Assembly: GCA_963741355.1 (NCBI GenBank)
Contig: CAVUIG010000024.1
Span: forward strand, 1 to 64,000
Reading direction: 5' to 3'
From: CAIWHR01 sp963741355
GTDB taxonomy: Bacteria > Pseudomonadota > Gammaproteobacteria > Burkholderiales > Casimicrobiaceae
DNA: 64,000 nt
Position numbers and translations under genes: made by a program
The notes under the pieces: model-generated
Databases searched by the model: none
What the model was told of the DNA's origin: nothing
What the model saw: the letters and a program-made list of their open reading frames with translations, nothing else
Shown: positions 35,465 through 44,660 of the stretch, one piece after another
Layout: each line of letters begins with the position of its first letter
How positions within the stretch are numbered: position 1 is the first letter of the stretch

Positions 35465-36716
35465 GCAGGCTTCTTGCCGCGCGAAGCCGGATCGCACTCG
35501 GGACGGCAATGGAATTTCAGCCCGGAGCGCTCGGCCACCGTGTTCATGTCCTTGTCGCCGCGGCCGGACAGGTTGACGAGCAGGATGCGGTCCTTGCCCA
35601 TCGTCGCCGCGAGCTTCGTCGCATGCGCGAGCGCGTGGCACGACTCGAGCGCGGGAATGATGCCCTCGATGCGGCAGCACGTGTGGAACGCCGCGAGCGC
35701 CTCGTCGTCGGTGATCGACACGTACTCGGCGCGCTTCGTGTCCTTGAGCCACGCGTGCTCGGGACCCACGCCGGGATAGTCGAGCCCGGCCGAGATCGAA
35801 TGCGTCTCGACGATCTGGCCGTCGGCGTCCTGCAGGAGGTAGGTGCGATTGCCGTGCAGCACGCCGGGACGGCCGGCCGAGAGCGACGCCGCGTGCTTTC
35901 CGCTGGCGATGCCCTCGCCCGCCGCCTCGACGCCGATGAGCCGGACGCCGGCGTGCGGAATGTACGGATGGAAGATGCCCATCGCATTGGAGCCGCCGCC
36001 CACGCAGGCGATGATCGCGTCGGGCTGCCGTCCCGCGAACTCCGGCATCTGCACGAGGCACTCGCGGCCGATCACGCTCTGGAAGTCGCGCACCATCATC
36101 GGATACGGATGCGGCCCCGCGACGGTGCCGATGATGTAGAACGTCGACTCGACGTTGGTCACCCAGTCGCGCATCGCCTCGTTCAGCGCATCCTTCAGCG
36201 TCTTCGATCCGGACTCGACCGGGACCACCGACGCGCCGAGCAGCTTCATCCGGAACACGTTCTGCGCCTGCCGCTTGACGTCCTCCGATCCCATGTAGAC
36301 GACGCATTCCATCCCGAAGCGGGCCGCGACGGTCGCGCTCGCCACGCCGTGCATGGCCGGCGCCGGTCTCGGCGATCACGCGCCGCTTGCCAAGCCGCTT
36401 CGCGAGGAGCGCCTGGCCGATGCAGTTGTTGATCTTGTGCGCGCCGGTGTGATTCAGGTCCTCGCGCTTCAACCAGATCTGCGCGCCGCCGACTTGCCTC
36501 CGACCAGCGCCTCGCGTGGTAGACCGGCGAGGGCCGTCCGACGTAATGCGCGAGCTCGTACTCGAATTCGGCGACGAACTCGGGGTCGCGGCGATAGCGC
36601 GCGTACTGGTCGCGCAGCTCGTCCAGCGCGCGAATCAGGGTCTCGGCGACGAACACGCCCCCGTACGGGCCGAAGTGGCCGCGTGAATCGGGCAGGTCGT
36701 AGGAAAGTTCAGCCAT
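35461..36716 (-). CDS. trpB: Tryptophan synthase beta subunit, two frame breaks
   Basis: ATG 36716 (MAELSYDLPDSRGHFGPYGG) or ATG 36722. The first frame covers FVAETLIRALDEL to SPVYHARRWSEA. A break near 36500 shifts to QIWLKREDLNHTGAHKINN, which holds the PLP lysine. One extra C near 36355 (GCCGGCCATGCACGG) then shifts from VIAETGAG to MHGVASATVAARFGMECVVY. The rest to 35461 is normal (CVGGGSNAMGIFHP, DDEALAAFHTCCRIEGIIPA). About 418 residues when repaired. Loss of trpB between intact trpF and trpA is unlikely, so the breaks are probably sequence errors. Confidence 0.95.
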
Positions 36717-37365
36717 CTGCATTGCGCACTTCCTCGATGAATGCGGCGATCCGCGCGGGATCCTTCTGGCCCTTCACCGTCGTGCCGTCGGCGTGGAGCT
36801 TCTCGACGCCGCTCGACACGTCGACGGCCCATGGCCGCACCACGCGGATGGCTTCGCGCACGTTGGCGGCGTCGAGCCCACCGGAGAGAATCACCGGCCG
36901 CGCGATTTCCCTGGGCACGAGATTCCGGTCGAAGCCCTGTCCCGTGCCGCCCGGCATCCCGCCCGACGGCGGCGCATCGAACAGGAACCCCGCCGCATCG
37001 GGATGGCGCGCCACGCATTCTAGCAAACCGGCGCTCCCCGCTTCCCGGGAAACCGGCACCGCCTTGATGTAGGGGCGGCCGAACGCACGGCAGAGCTCAG
37101 CACTCTCGGCGCCGTGGAATTGCAGCAGCGACAGCGGCACGGCGGCGAGCGCGGCCCGCACGTGGTCGGGAGCGGGATCGACGAAGAGGCCGACGACGGT
37201 GACGAACGGCGGAACGGCGGCGGCGATCGCGCGCGCCACGTCGAAGGACACGCAGCGCGGCGATCCGGTCCAGAACACGAGGCCGATCGCGTCGGCGCCG
37301 GCGCGCGCGGCTTCGATGCCGTCCTCGACGCGGGTGATGCCGCAGATCTTGATGCGCGTGCGCAC
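36709..37365 (-). CDS. trpF: Phosphoribosylanthranilate isomerase
   Basis: An intact protein of 218 residues. RIKICGITRVEDGIEAARAG carries the catalytic Cys8. The catalytic Asp is in VILSGGLDAANV. AVDVSSGVE binds phosphate, and FDAPPSGGMPGGTGQGFD forms the loop. Its stop overlaps the trpB start region by a few bases. It converts N-(5'-phosphoribosyl)anthranilate to CdRP. Confidence 0.96.
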   Translation of the reverse strand: MRTRIKICGITRVEDGIEAARAGADAIGLVFWTGSPRCVSFDVARAIAAAVPPFVTVVGLFVDPAPDHVRAALAAVPLSLLQFHGAESAELCRAFGRPYIKAVPVSREAGSAGLLECVARHPDAAGFLFDAPPSGGMPGGTGQGFDRNLVPREIARPVILSGGLDAANVREAIRVVRPWAVDVSSGVEKLHADGTTVKGQKDPARIAAFIEEVRNADG

Positions 37366-37381
37366 GGGCGATGCGTCCGTA

Positions 37382-38167
37382 TCAGTCGGACGGCAGCACG
37401 ACGGCGCGCCGCGTCGGCGGCAGGCCCCAGTCCGCCGCGTAGTCGGCGCCGGCGAGATACAGGCCCTCGGCGCCGAACGTGGGCGCGCCCCGCGTGCGGT
37501 CGCGCGCCGCGAGGAGCTCGCCCATCCACGCCGGCGGTGATTTTCCGGCGCCGATGTCGATCAGCGCGCCCACGATGTTGCGGATCATGTGATGTAGGAA
37601 CGCGTCCGCGGAAAAGTCGAATCGGATGAGCTCGGCGTCAACGGTGATCGCGGCGTGCGAAATCGTCTTGACCGGCGACTTCGCCTGGCATTCCGACGAC
37701 CGGAACGACGAGAAATCATGCCGTCCGACGAGCATGCGCGAAGCCTCCGCCATCGCCGCGACGGCAAGAGGTCGATGGTACCAGCCGGCGCGCCCGGCGA
37801 GGAGCGCGCTCCGCACCGGGCGATTGACGAGCAGGTACGTGTAATGACGGGCCGTCGCCGCGAAGCGCGCGTGGAATTCCGCGCCAACCTCCGCCGCCCA
37901 CAGCACGGCGACGTCGGCCGGCAGATGCGAATTCACGCCGCGCACCCACGCGGTTCCGGGGCGCTCGACGTCGCTGTCGAAATGCACGACCTGCGACGTC
38001 GCGTGCACGCCGGCATCGGTGCGTCCCGCCGCGTTCGTGCGGATCGGCACGCCCGCGATCTGCGCGAGCGCCCGCTCGAGCGCGTCCTGCACGCCGCGGC
38101 CGTCGGCCTGCGTTTGCCAGCCCGTGTAGGCAGTGCCCGCGTATTCGAGTCCGAGAGCGATGCGCAT
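37382..38167 (-). CDS. truA: tRNA pseudouridine(38-40) synthase
   Basis: An intact protein of 261 residues. LGLEYAGTAYTGWQTQADGR and the catalytic GRTDAGVHA with Asp51. HYTYLLVN, HDFSSFRSSECQAKSPVKTI and DAFLHHMIRNIVGALIDIGA complete the TruA pattern. It modifies positions 38-40 of tRNA anticodon stems. ATG 38167 lies directly against the 290-bp palindromic element and has no clear Shine-Dalgarno. Confidence 0.96.
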   Translation of the reverse strand: MRIALGLEYAGTAYTGWQTQADGRGVQDALERALAQIAGVPIRTNAAGRTDAGVHATSQVVHFDSDVERPGTAWVRGVNSHLPADVAVLWAAEVGAEFHARFAATARHYTYLLVNRPVRSALLAGRAGWYHRPLAVAAMAEASRMLVGRHDFSSFRSSECQAKSPVKTISHAAITVDAELIRFDFSADAFLHHMIRNIVGALIDIGAGKSPPAWMGELLAARDRTRGAPTFGAEGLYLAGADYAADWGLPPTRRAVVLPSD

Positions 38168-38457
38168 AGGAGCCTGTCGGGCCTGATTTCACGTATGCGA
38201 CGGAGGCGGTTTGGGCGCAGTTCAAGGCGCGAGACCGAGAGCATATCGGGAATATGCCGAGGGCGAGCAACGCACCATTGGCAACTGAGGCGCCCAAAGC
38301 GCCCCGTCCCTTCGCTCATCTGGGTCCGCTGCCAAAAAGCGCGTCTGCTTTGTTGCTCGGCTTGCGAAGATTCACGATATTCGCTGCGCCTCGCGCCGCG
38401 CATCCATCGCTTTTTGGCCCGGCAACGCATACGCGAAATCGGGCCCGACAGGCTCCT
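38168..38457. repeat. 290-bp imperfect palindromic element (MITE-like)
   Basis: The ends are 32-bp inverted repeats (38168-38199 against 38426-38457, 30/32 matching, starting AGGAGCCTGTCGGGC). Inside, at symmetric positions, 38229-38271 matches the reverse complement of 38352-38394 at 31 of 43 bases. The whole stretch can therefore fold into one long hairpin with a centre near 38312. It has no ORF of note and fills the fimV-truA gap. It resembles non-autonomous or structural repeats such as MITEs or large REP-like elements. No target-site duplication was identified. Confidence 0.75.
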
Positions 38458-38467
38458 CAGCCGCGTC

Positions 38468-38502
38468 AAAAAACAACGGGCGGCGGATTGGCTCCGCCGC
38501 CC
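38468..38502 (-). terminator. Rho-independent terminator after fimV
   Basis: On the minus strand GGGCGGCGGA-GCCAA-TCCGCCGCCC is followed by GTTG and six T. The 10-bp stem occupies 38478-38502. It lies 22 bp beyond the fimV stop (38524). Confidence 0.9.
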
Positions 38503-38523
38503 GTCCAATGATCTTGCCGACGT

Positions 38524-41202
38524 TCAGCCGAGCTTGGCCATGAGCGCCTGCGCTTCGGATTTCTGCTGGTCGTCGCCTTCGTGCAGCACTTCCTGCAGGA
38601 TCTCGCGCGCGCCTTCGACGTCGCCCATTTCCTGATACGCCTTGGCGAGGTCGAGCTTGGTCGCCGCGTCATGCCACTGGCCGTCCAGCACCGACGGCGT
38701 CGGATCCTCGAACGTCGTGCGCTGCGGGTCGAACGAGAGGTCGAGCTTGTCGAGCTCGATCGCCGCTTCGGGACGCGCGAGCGATGCCGCGGCGCCGCTC
38801 GCGGCGGGTGCCGCTGCCATCAGCGCCGCCTCGGGCTTCGGGGCGGCGTGCATGGGCGCGGGCTTTTCGGCGTCGTCGAGGTGGAATTCGAGCTCGGTGT
38901 CGCCCATCGCTGCCTGCGCGTGGTCGATCTTCTCGGAGAGCGTGGACGCGGCGGTCGTAAATCCCGGTGTCGCCGCGGCGGCGCCGGTGCGGGTGGATTT
39001 CTCGACCTCGCTCTGCGCGCCGGCGAGGATGTCGATCGGAGACTTCGCTCGCACGGGGGCGGTGCCCGAGGTCGGCGAAATCGAGATTTCCTCGTCGAGC
39101 TTGAAGTCGAGCCCGCCATCGGTGTCGACGATCTCGGTCGTGCCGCGCGGCACCGACTCGAACGGCTTCGCCGGCGCGGGGCGCTCCACCTTCGGCTCGA
39201 CGACGAACGGCTCCTCTTCGCTCGACGTCGCAGCGACGGCCGCTGCGGCAGCCGCGGCGGCGGCGGCTCCGCCGCCATCGCCGAACATCGGGTTGTTGGG
39301 ATCGAGCTGGCGGCCGAGGCCGACGGCCTTCTGCCACGTTTCGCCCTGACCGTGCGACACCGAGTACAACTCGGCGGCGACCGTCTCGAATGCCGACGGC
39401 TTGTTGTGCTGCGCGTGGATCTCGAGCAGCTTGAGATAGATTTCCTGGCGCTGCGGATCCTTCTTGAGCGCGTCCTTCAGGATTTCCTCGGCCTGCGCGT
39501 CGCGGCCGTAGGCGAGGTAGACCTCGGCTTCCGCGATCGGATCGACTTCGTCGGTGTCGATGTTGCCGAGTCCTTCACGGCTGAATTCGCTCGAGAGCGA
39601 ATTGTCGCCGGTGTTGACGACGCCGCCGCCGGTCGAGCCGAACACGGTGTTGGTCTTGATGTCCGTGCCCGAGATGATGCTGTCCTCGAACTTGGTCGTC
39701 TTGCGCCGGCGCATCGCGACGATCCCGGCGATGCCGGCGAGCACCGCGAGCGCTCCCGCGCCGATGACCCACGTCGGCGCGTTGCCGACGAGGTCCTCGA
39801 AGAATCCGGGCGGCTCCTTCGCGGGCGCCTTCGTCGCCACCTTGGGCGGCGGCGGCTTCGGCGTTTCGGCTGCCTGGGGCGGCTCGGCCTTCGGAGTTTC
39901 GGTCGTTGTCGTCGTCGCAGCAGGCGGCGAAGTCGCGGGCGGCTCGGCCTTCGGAGTTTCGGTCGTGGTCGTCGTCGCCGCGGCGGGCGGTGGGGTCGTC
40001 GATGGCGTTGTCGACGGCGTCGTTGCGGACGGCGTCGTTGCGGAAGGCGTCGTCGCGGATGGCGTCGTTGCGGATGGCGCAGTCGCGACCACCGTCGGCG
40101 GTGGCGTGCCCTTCGCAGCCTCGGCTTGCGCCTGCATCTGCGCACCCGTGCCGCTCTTCAGCGTGCTCATCTTCTGCAGGTCGGCGAGCGTCTTCTCGAG
40201 CGACGCGATGCGCGCCTGCGCTTCCTGCAGCGCCTTGTCGCGGGCGACGGCTTCCTCGGCCGCCCCGGCGCCGCCCTTGCCCTGTCCGGCTTCGCGAGAC
40301 ACCTTGAGCTGGTCGCGGCCCGGCACGGCGGCCGGCGCCTTTTCCTCGACCGCGGTGCCGATCTTGCCGCCCGCGGAACGCCCGCCGGCACCGCCACCTT
40401 CGGCGGCCGGCGCGGAGGCGGCGACACGATCGCGGTACGCGCGCCAGTCGGTCGCTTGCACGCGGACGACCTTCGTCGCTTCGCTCGGCTGGCTTGAGGC
40501 CACGTCTGCCGCGCTCGGGATCGTCACGATCGCGCCGGTGCGCAGGCGGTTCATGTTGCTGCCGTCGAACGCGTTGGCATTGCCCTTGAACAGCGCGACC
40601 AGCATCTGGTCGAGCGTGACGTCGGACGGCTTGTATACGTTGGCGATCTTCGACAGCGTGTCGCCGCGCTTCACCGTGTACGTGCCTTCGGCGTCGCGAG
40701 CGGGCGCGGCAGCGGCCGGCGCCGCGGCTTGCGCGCGCGCCGCGCCTGCGCCGGCACGCGCCGGAACCGCGGGCTCGACCGGCGCAGCGGCGACGGCGCG
40801 GGTTTCCGGAGGATCGAGCAGGAACGTGTAGTCGCGGACGACGCGGCCCGAGGCCCAGTTGAGCTCGACCATCAGATCGAGATAGGGCTCGTTGACCGGC
40901 GCGCTCGAGACGACCTTGAGATAACTGGTGCCGTCGGCGCGGCGTTCGACGCTGACGCGGGCGCGCGCCAGCACGCCCTGATAGTTCAGGTTGTTCTGCC
41001 GGTACATCGTCGGGTCGGCGACTTTGGCCGCAAGCGTGTCGAGCTCCTCGCGCGTTGCCGAGGTCAGCTCGATCTGCGCCGAAAGCGGCTGGCCCAGTGC
41101 CGACTGGACCGTGAGCCGGCCGAGGCCGAGCGCGGCCGCGTTGCCGGAGAGCGCCATCGCGCTCGCCAGCAGGCTCAACGTCAGGATCGGTCTTGCTCGC
41201 AT
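38524..41202 (-). CDS. fimV: FimV/HubP-family polar landmark protein
   Basis: ATG 41202 (MRARPILTLSLLASAMALSG), preceded by GGAAGGGGGC, starts a signal peptide; an in-frame ATG 16 codons earlier is less likely. About 892 residues. The FimV N-terminal domain (LGLGRLTVQSALGQPLSAQI) is followed by a periplasmic LysM domain (YTVKRGDTLSKIANVYKPSD), Gln/Lys-rich and Thr/Pro linkers and one TM helix (WVIGAGALAVLAGIAGIVAM). The cytoplasmic TPR-like part reads DPIAEAEVYLAYGRDAQAEE. The C-terminal FimV motif is LDLAKAYQEMGDVEGAREIL with LQEVLHEGD. It organises pole-located type IV pilus and chemotaxis machinery. The frame is intact. Confidence 0.95.
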   Translation of the reverse strand: MRARPILTLSLLASAMALSGNAAALGLGRLTVQSALGQPLSAQIELTSATREELDTLAAKVADPTMYRQNNLNYQGVLARARVSVERRADGTSYLKVVSSAPVNEPYLDLMVELNWASGRVVRDYTFLLDPPETRAVAAAPVEPAVPARAGAGAARAQAAAPAAAAPARDAEGTYTVKRGDTLSKIANVYKPSDVTLDQMLVALFKGNANAFDGSNMNRLRTGAIVTIPSAADVASSQPSEATKVVRVQATDWRAYRDRVAASAPAAEGGGAGGRSAGGKIGTAVEEKAPAAVPGRDQLKVSREAGQGKGGAGAAEEAVARDKALQEAQARIASLEKTLADLQKMSTLKSGTGAQMQAQAEAAKGTPPPTVVATAPSATTPSATTPSATTPSATTPSTTPSTTPPPAAATTTTTETPKAEPPATSPPAATTTTTETPKAEPPQAAETPKPPPPKVATKAPAKEPPGFFEDLVGNAPTWVIGAGALAVLAGIAGIVAMRRRKTTKFEDSIISGTDIKTNTVFGSTGGGVVNTGDNSLSSEFSREGLGNIDTDEVDPIAEAEVYLAYGRDAQAEEILKDALKKDPQRQEIYLKLLEIHAQHNKPSAFETVAAELYSVSHGQGETWQKAVGLGRQLDPNNPMFGDGGGAAAAAAAAAAVAATSSEEEPFVVEPKVERPAPAKPFESVPRGTTEIVDTDGGLDFKLDEEISISPTSGTAPVRAKSPIDILAGAQSEVEKSTRTGAAAATPGFTTAASTLSEKIDHAQAAMGDTELEFHLDDAEKPAPMHAAPKPEAALMAAAPAASGAAASLARPEAAIELDKLDLSFDPQRTTFEDPTPSVLDGQWHDAATKLDLAKAYQEMGDVEGAREILQEVLHEGDDQQKSEAQALMAKLG
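40017..40077. repeat. 15-bp tandem repeat in fimV
   Basis: Four units of about 15 bp (GCGTCGTTGCGGACG and variants) encode a minus-strand TPSAT pentapeptide run, followed by a further Thr/Pro-rich stretch. The repeat length is a multiple of three, so copy-number change keeps the frame. It lies in the periplasmic linker. Confidence 0.8.
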
Positions 41203-41595
41203 GCCGCCCCCTTCCGAGATTTCGGATTCTTCAACCAAACATAACATCATGGGCTTAGCGGTGCAAGCTAAACCCCAGTATTAGCTGGCATTTTTTCACG
41301 CTACCCCTTGGCGCGCGATGAGGAATTCATGCCAGCATCCTAGCGGCGTGCGCTAGCGCTTGCGTTGCGGCTTGGCGTGGCTACAACATATTGTGCTGCA
41401 ATGCCTTCCTGCGGCGCGGGTCTGCGCCCGGCATCGGGCTGTTGCATTCACGTCGTAGAGCCCGTTGGGCGCGATGGGCTCGCCCTGCGGCACAGCCGCA
41501 CGGCGACCGCATAAAACATGCTCAAACAGGTCGTGCGCGGCAGCAGCGCGCCGTCCGGTCGCAAACCGACAGCGAATGGGCGCGTCGCGCAGGCG
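41203..41595. other. fimV-asd intergenic region without a gene
   Basis: About 390 bp between the fimV start and the asd stop. An AT-rich patch at 41255-41300 just upstream of fimV probably holds its promoter, but no unambiguous -35/-10 pair was found. Nothing else is recognised. Confidence 0.5.
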
Positions 41596-42714
41596 TCAGC
41601 GGCGAAGAAGGATGCGCAGCATCCGGCGCAGCGGCTCCGCCGCGCCCCACAGCAGCTGGTCGCCGACGGTGAACGCCCCGACGTAGTCCCCGCCCATCGC
41701 GAGCTTGCGCAGGCGGCCGACCGGCACCTCGAGCCTTCCCGTGACCGCGGCGGGCGTGAGATCGCGGATGCTCGCCTCGCGCGTGTTCGGCACGACGCGC
41801 ACCCAGTCGTTGCCACCGGCGACGATCGCCTCGATCTCGGAGAGCGGAAGGTCGCGCCGGAGCTTGATCGTCAGCGCCTGCGAATGGCAGCGCATCGCGC
41901 CGATGCGCACGCAGATCGAATCGATCGGGATCGGCTTTTCGGAGCGGCCGAGGATCTTGTTCGACTCGGCGCCGCCCTTCCATTCCTCGCGGCTCATGCC
42001 GTTGCCGAGATCCTTGTCGATCCAGGGAATGAGGCTGCCCGCGAGCGGAACGCCGAAATGCTCGGTCGGAAAGCGCTCGTCGCGCAGGATGCCCGCGACC
42101 TCGCGGTCGATGTCGAGGATCGCCGAATCGGGGTCGTCGAGCAGCGGCTTCGCGGCCAGATGCGCCTCGCCCATCTGCTGCAGCAGCTCGCGCATGTTCT
42201 GCGCGCCCGCGCCGGACGCGGCCTGATACGTCATGCAGGTCATCCACTCGATCAGGTCGTGCCGGAAGAGGCCCGCCAGCGCCATCATCATCAGGCTGAC
42301 CGTGCAGTTGCCGCCGACGTAGGTCTTCACACCGCGCGCAAGCGCCGCGTCGATCACGTCGCGGTTGACGGGATCGAGGATGATCACGGCGTCTTCGGCC
42401 ATGCGCAGCGCCGATGCGGCGTCGATCCAGTAACCGTTCCAGCCGGCGGCGCGCAGCCTGGGATAGACGTCGTTGGTGTAGTCGCCGCCCTGGCAGGTGA
42501 CGACCGCGTCCTGCGACTTGAGCGCCACGAGGTCGTTCGCCGCGAGCAGCGCCGGCGTGGACTTGCCGATCGAGGGGCCCTTGCCGCCGACGTTCGACGT
42601 GGAGAAGAACTGCGATTCGATGTGATCGAAGTCGCGCTCCGCCTGCATCCGCTGCAGGAGCACCGATCCGACCATTCCGCGCCAACCGACGAAACCGACT
42701 CGCATTGCGTTCAC
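41596..42714 (-). CDS. asd: Aspartate-semialdehyde dehydrogenase
   Basis: An intact protein of 372 residues from ATG 42714, or 369 from ATG 42705 (MRVGFVGWRGMVGSVLLQRM). The NADP-binding GWRGMVGS and active-site Cys in GGNCTVSLMMMAL (residue 137 from 42714) are present. GAGAQNMRELLQQM and RIGAMRCHSQALTIKLRRDL carry further catalytic residues. It is of the gram-negative Asd type. It reduces aspartyl phosphate for Lys/DAP, Met and Thr synthesis. It is last in a leu-asd run. Confidence 0.96.
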   Translation of the reverse strand: MNAMRVGFVGWRGMVGSVLLQRMQAERDFDHIESQFFSTSNVGGKGPSIGKSTPALLAANDLVALKSQDAVVTCQGGDYTNDVYPRLRAAGWNGYWIDAASALRMAEDAVIILDPVNRDVIDAALARGVKTYVGGNCTVSLMMMALAGLFRHDLIEWMTCMTYQAASGAGAQNMRELLQQMGEAHLAAKPLLDDPDSAILDIDREVAGILRDERFPTEHFGVPLAGSLIPWIDKDLGNGMSREEWKGGAESNKILGRSEKPIPIDSICVRIGAMRCHSQALTIKLRRDLPLSEIEAIVAGGNDWVRVVPNTREASIRDLTPAAVTGRLEVPVGRLRKLAMGGDYVGAFTVGDQLLWGAAEPLRRMLRILLRR

Positions 42715-42790
42715 CCTGAAGTCCGCTGCCTCCGCGATCCTGCCCGCCCCCGGACCGCTCGCGGAGGCGACAGCGGGCCGAGGCGACCGG

Positions 42791-42916
42791 TCAGGTCGTC
42801 TTGATCGTCGTGACTTTGGTCGCGCGGACTTGCGGCGCGATCACGCGCGTGCCGATACCCGCGGCGCGGGCGCGCTGCGAGTGTGATGCCGTGAAGGTGG
42901 CGGTAAATTCGCGCAT
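42791..42916 (-). CDS. Possible 41-residue small protein between leuB and asd
   Basis: ATG 42916 to TGA 42791 reads MREFTATFTASHSQRARAAG, then TRVIAPQVRATKVTTIKTT. It is basic with beta-strand-like segments and lies in the 223-bp leuB-asd gap on the same strand. It is preceded by AATCCT rather than a good RBS. The family is not recognised. It may be chance. Confidence 0.3.
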   Translation of the reverse strand: MREFTATFTASHSQRARAAGIGTRVIAPQVRATKVTTIKTT

Positions 42917-42937
42917 AGGATTGAATCGTAGCACGAT

Positions 42938-44014
42938 TCACGCGGTGTGTTGCAACGCAGCAACGACGGCGTCGCCCATCGCGCGGGTGCCGATGGCGGG
43001 CTCGCCGGCAAGCGCGATGTCGCGCGTGCGCTTTCCGGCTTTCAGCACGGCGCGCACGGCCGCCTCGATGCGGTCCGCGACGTCGGGGCGCGCGAGCGTG
43101 AAGCGGAACATCATCGCGACCGACAGGATCGTCGCCAGCGGATTTGCCTTGTCCTGTCCCGCGATGTCGGGCGCGGACCCGTGGATCGGCTCGTAGAGCC
43201 CCTTGCCCGCGCCGTCGAGCGACGCCGAAGGCAGCATGCCGATCGAGCCCGCGAGCATCGACGCCTCGTCGGAGAGGATGTCGCCGAAGAGGTTCCCCGT
43301 GACGATCACGTCGAACTGCTTCGGATTGCGCACGAGCTGCATCGCCGCGTTGTCGACGTACATGTGGGAGAGCGCGACGTCGGGGTAATCCTCACCCATC
43401 GCCGTGACGACCTCGCGCCACAGGATGCTGGTGTCGAGCACGTTCGCCTTGTCGACCGAGCAGAGCCGCTTGCCGCGCCGGCGCGCCGTCTCGAAGCCGA
43501 CCTTCGCGATGCGCGCGATTTCCGACACGCTGTAGAGCATCGTGTCGAACCCCTCGTCCTCGCCGGCCGCATTGGTGCGGCGTCCGCGCGGCTGACCGAA
43601 GTACACGTCGCCGGTCAGCTCGCGGACGATGACGATGTCGAGCCCGGCGATGACGTCGGGCTTGAGCGTCGACGCGCCGGCGAGCTCCGGATACGCAAGC
43701 GCCGGCCGAAGATTGGCGAAGAGCCCGAGCTCGCGCCGAATGCCCAGGATGCCCTGCTCGGGGCGCATCTCGCGCGGCAGCGCGTCGTAGTTCGGGCCGC
43801 CCACCGCGCCCAGCAGCACGGCATCGGCAGCGCGCGCGAGATCGAGGGTGGCGCTTGGCAGCGGCCTGCCCGCCGCGTCGTAGCCGGCGCCGCCGATCGG
43901 CGCGGATTCGGTCTCGATCGGCAGGCCAGCGCGCTTCAGGACATCGAGGACCTTGCGGGCCTCGGCGACGATCTCGTTGCCGATGCCGTCGCCGGGGAGG
44001 ATCGCGATCTTCAC
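42938..44014 (-). CDS. leuB: 3-isopropylmalate dehydrogenase
   Basis: GTG 44014 gives 358 residues, intact. MKIAILPGDGIGNEIVAEAR, VGGPNYDALPREMRPEQGIL and LRPALAYPELAG open it. YSVSEIARIAKVGFETARRR and CSVDKANVLDTSILWREVVT follow. NAAMQLVRNPKQFDVIVTGN and GLYEPIHGSAPDIAGQDKAN complete the decarboxylating dehydrogenase pattern, with the NAD-specific leuB signature. It oxidises 3-isopropylmalate in leucine synthesis. It starts 8 bp after leuD. Confidence 0.97.
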   Translation of the reverse strand: MKIAILPGDGIGNEIVAEARKVLDVLKRAGLPIETESAPIGGAGYDAAGRPLPSATLDLARAADAVLLGAVGGPNYDALPREMRPEQGILGIRRELGLFANLRPALAYPELAGASTLKPDVIAGLDIVIVRELTGDVYFGQPRGRRTNAAGEDEGFDTMLYSVSEIARIAKVGFETARRRGKRLCSVDKANVLDTSILWREVVTAMGEDYPDVALSHMYVDNAAMQLVRNPKQFDVIVTGNLFGDILSDEASMLAGSIGMLPSASLDGAGKGLYEPIHGSAPDIAGQDKANPLATILSVAMMFRFTLARPDVADRIEAAVRAVLKAGKRTRDIALAGEPAIGTRAMGDAVVAALQHTA

Positions 44015-44021
44015 GGCGACG

Positions 44022-44660
44022 TCAGGCGAGCCAGGGATATTGCGCGAGATGCTTCGCCTCGAACGCCCGGATCTCGTCGGCGTGGCCGAGCGTGAGGCCG
44101 ATCTCGTCCAGCCCGTTCTGCAGGCAGTGCTTGCGGAACGGATCGATCTCGAAGCCGAACACGGTCGCGCCATCGGTGGTCGCGACGGTCTGCGCATCGA
44201 GGCTCACGGTGAGCCTGAATCCGGGCAGCGCCGCCGTCTCGTGGAACAGGCGGTCGACCTCGTGCGCCGACAGCACGACCGGCAGCAGCCCGTTCTTGCA
44301 GCAATTCTGGAAGAAGATGTCGGCGAACGACGGCGCGATCAGCACGCGAAAGCCGTAGTCGTGCAGCGCCCACGGCGCGTGCTCGCGCGAGCTGCCGCAG
44401 CCGAAGTTGCGGCGCGCGAGCAGGATCTGCGCGCCCTGGTAGCGCGGCTCGTTCAGCACGAACTGCGGATTCAAGGGGCGCCGCGAGTTGTCCGCACCGG
44501 GCTCGCCGCGGTCGAGGTAGCGCCACTCGTCGAACAGATTCGGGCCGAAGCCGGTGCGCTTGATCGATTTCAGGAACTGCTTGGGGATGATCGCGTCGGT
44601 GTCGACATTGGCGCGGTCGAGCGGCGCGACGAGACCGGTGAGCGTGCGGAACGGCTCCAT
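44022..44660 (-). CDS. leuD: 3-isopropylmalate dehydratase small subunit
   Basis: An intact protein of 212 residues. LVAPLDRANVDTDAIIPKQF and GFGPNLFDEWRYLD open it. ARRNFGCGSSREHAPWALHD is the LeuD signature; IAPSFADIFFQNCCKNGLLP follows. It forms isopropylmalate isomerase with LeuC. Its ATG shares a base with the stop of the entericidin gene (TGATG). Confidence 0.97.
   Translation of the reverse strand: MEPFRTLTGLVAPLDRANVDTDAIIPKQFLKSIKRTGFGPNLFDEWRYLDRGEPGADNSRRPLNPQFVLNEPRYQGAQILLARRNFGCGSSREHAPWALHDYGFRVLIAPSFADIFFQNCCKNGLLPVVLSAHEVDRLFHETAALPGFRLTVSLDAQTVATTDGATVFGFEIDPFRKHCLQNGLDEIGLTLGHADEIRAFEAKHLAQYPWLA

Noticed and set aside
33605..35779. Plus-strand open frame of about 720 codons opposite accD, trpA and trpB
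   Set aside because: Antisense shadow. The minus-strand genes have catalytic residues and correct lengths.
39890..40080. Short regular repeats that might look like a CRISPR array
   Set aside because: The units are contiguous 15-bp coding repeats (TPSAT) without unique spacers, in frame with fimV.
38581..40497. Plus-strand open frame of 638 codons opposite fimV
   Set aside because: Arg-rich shadow including the antisense of fimV tandem repeats.
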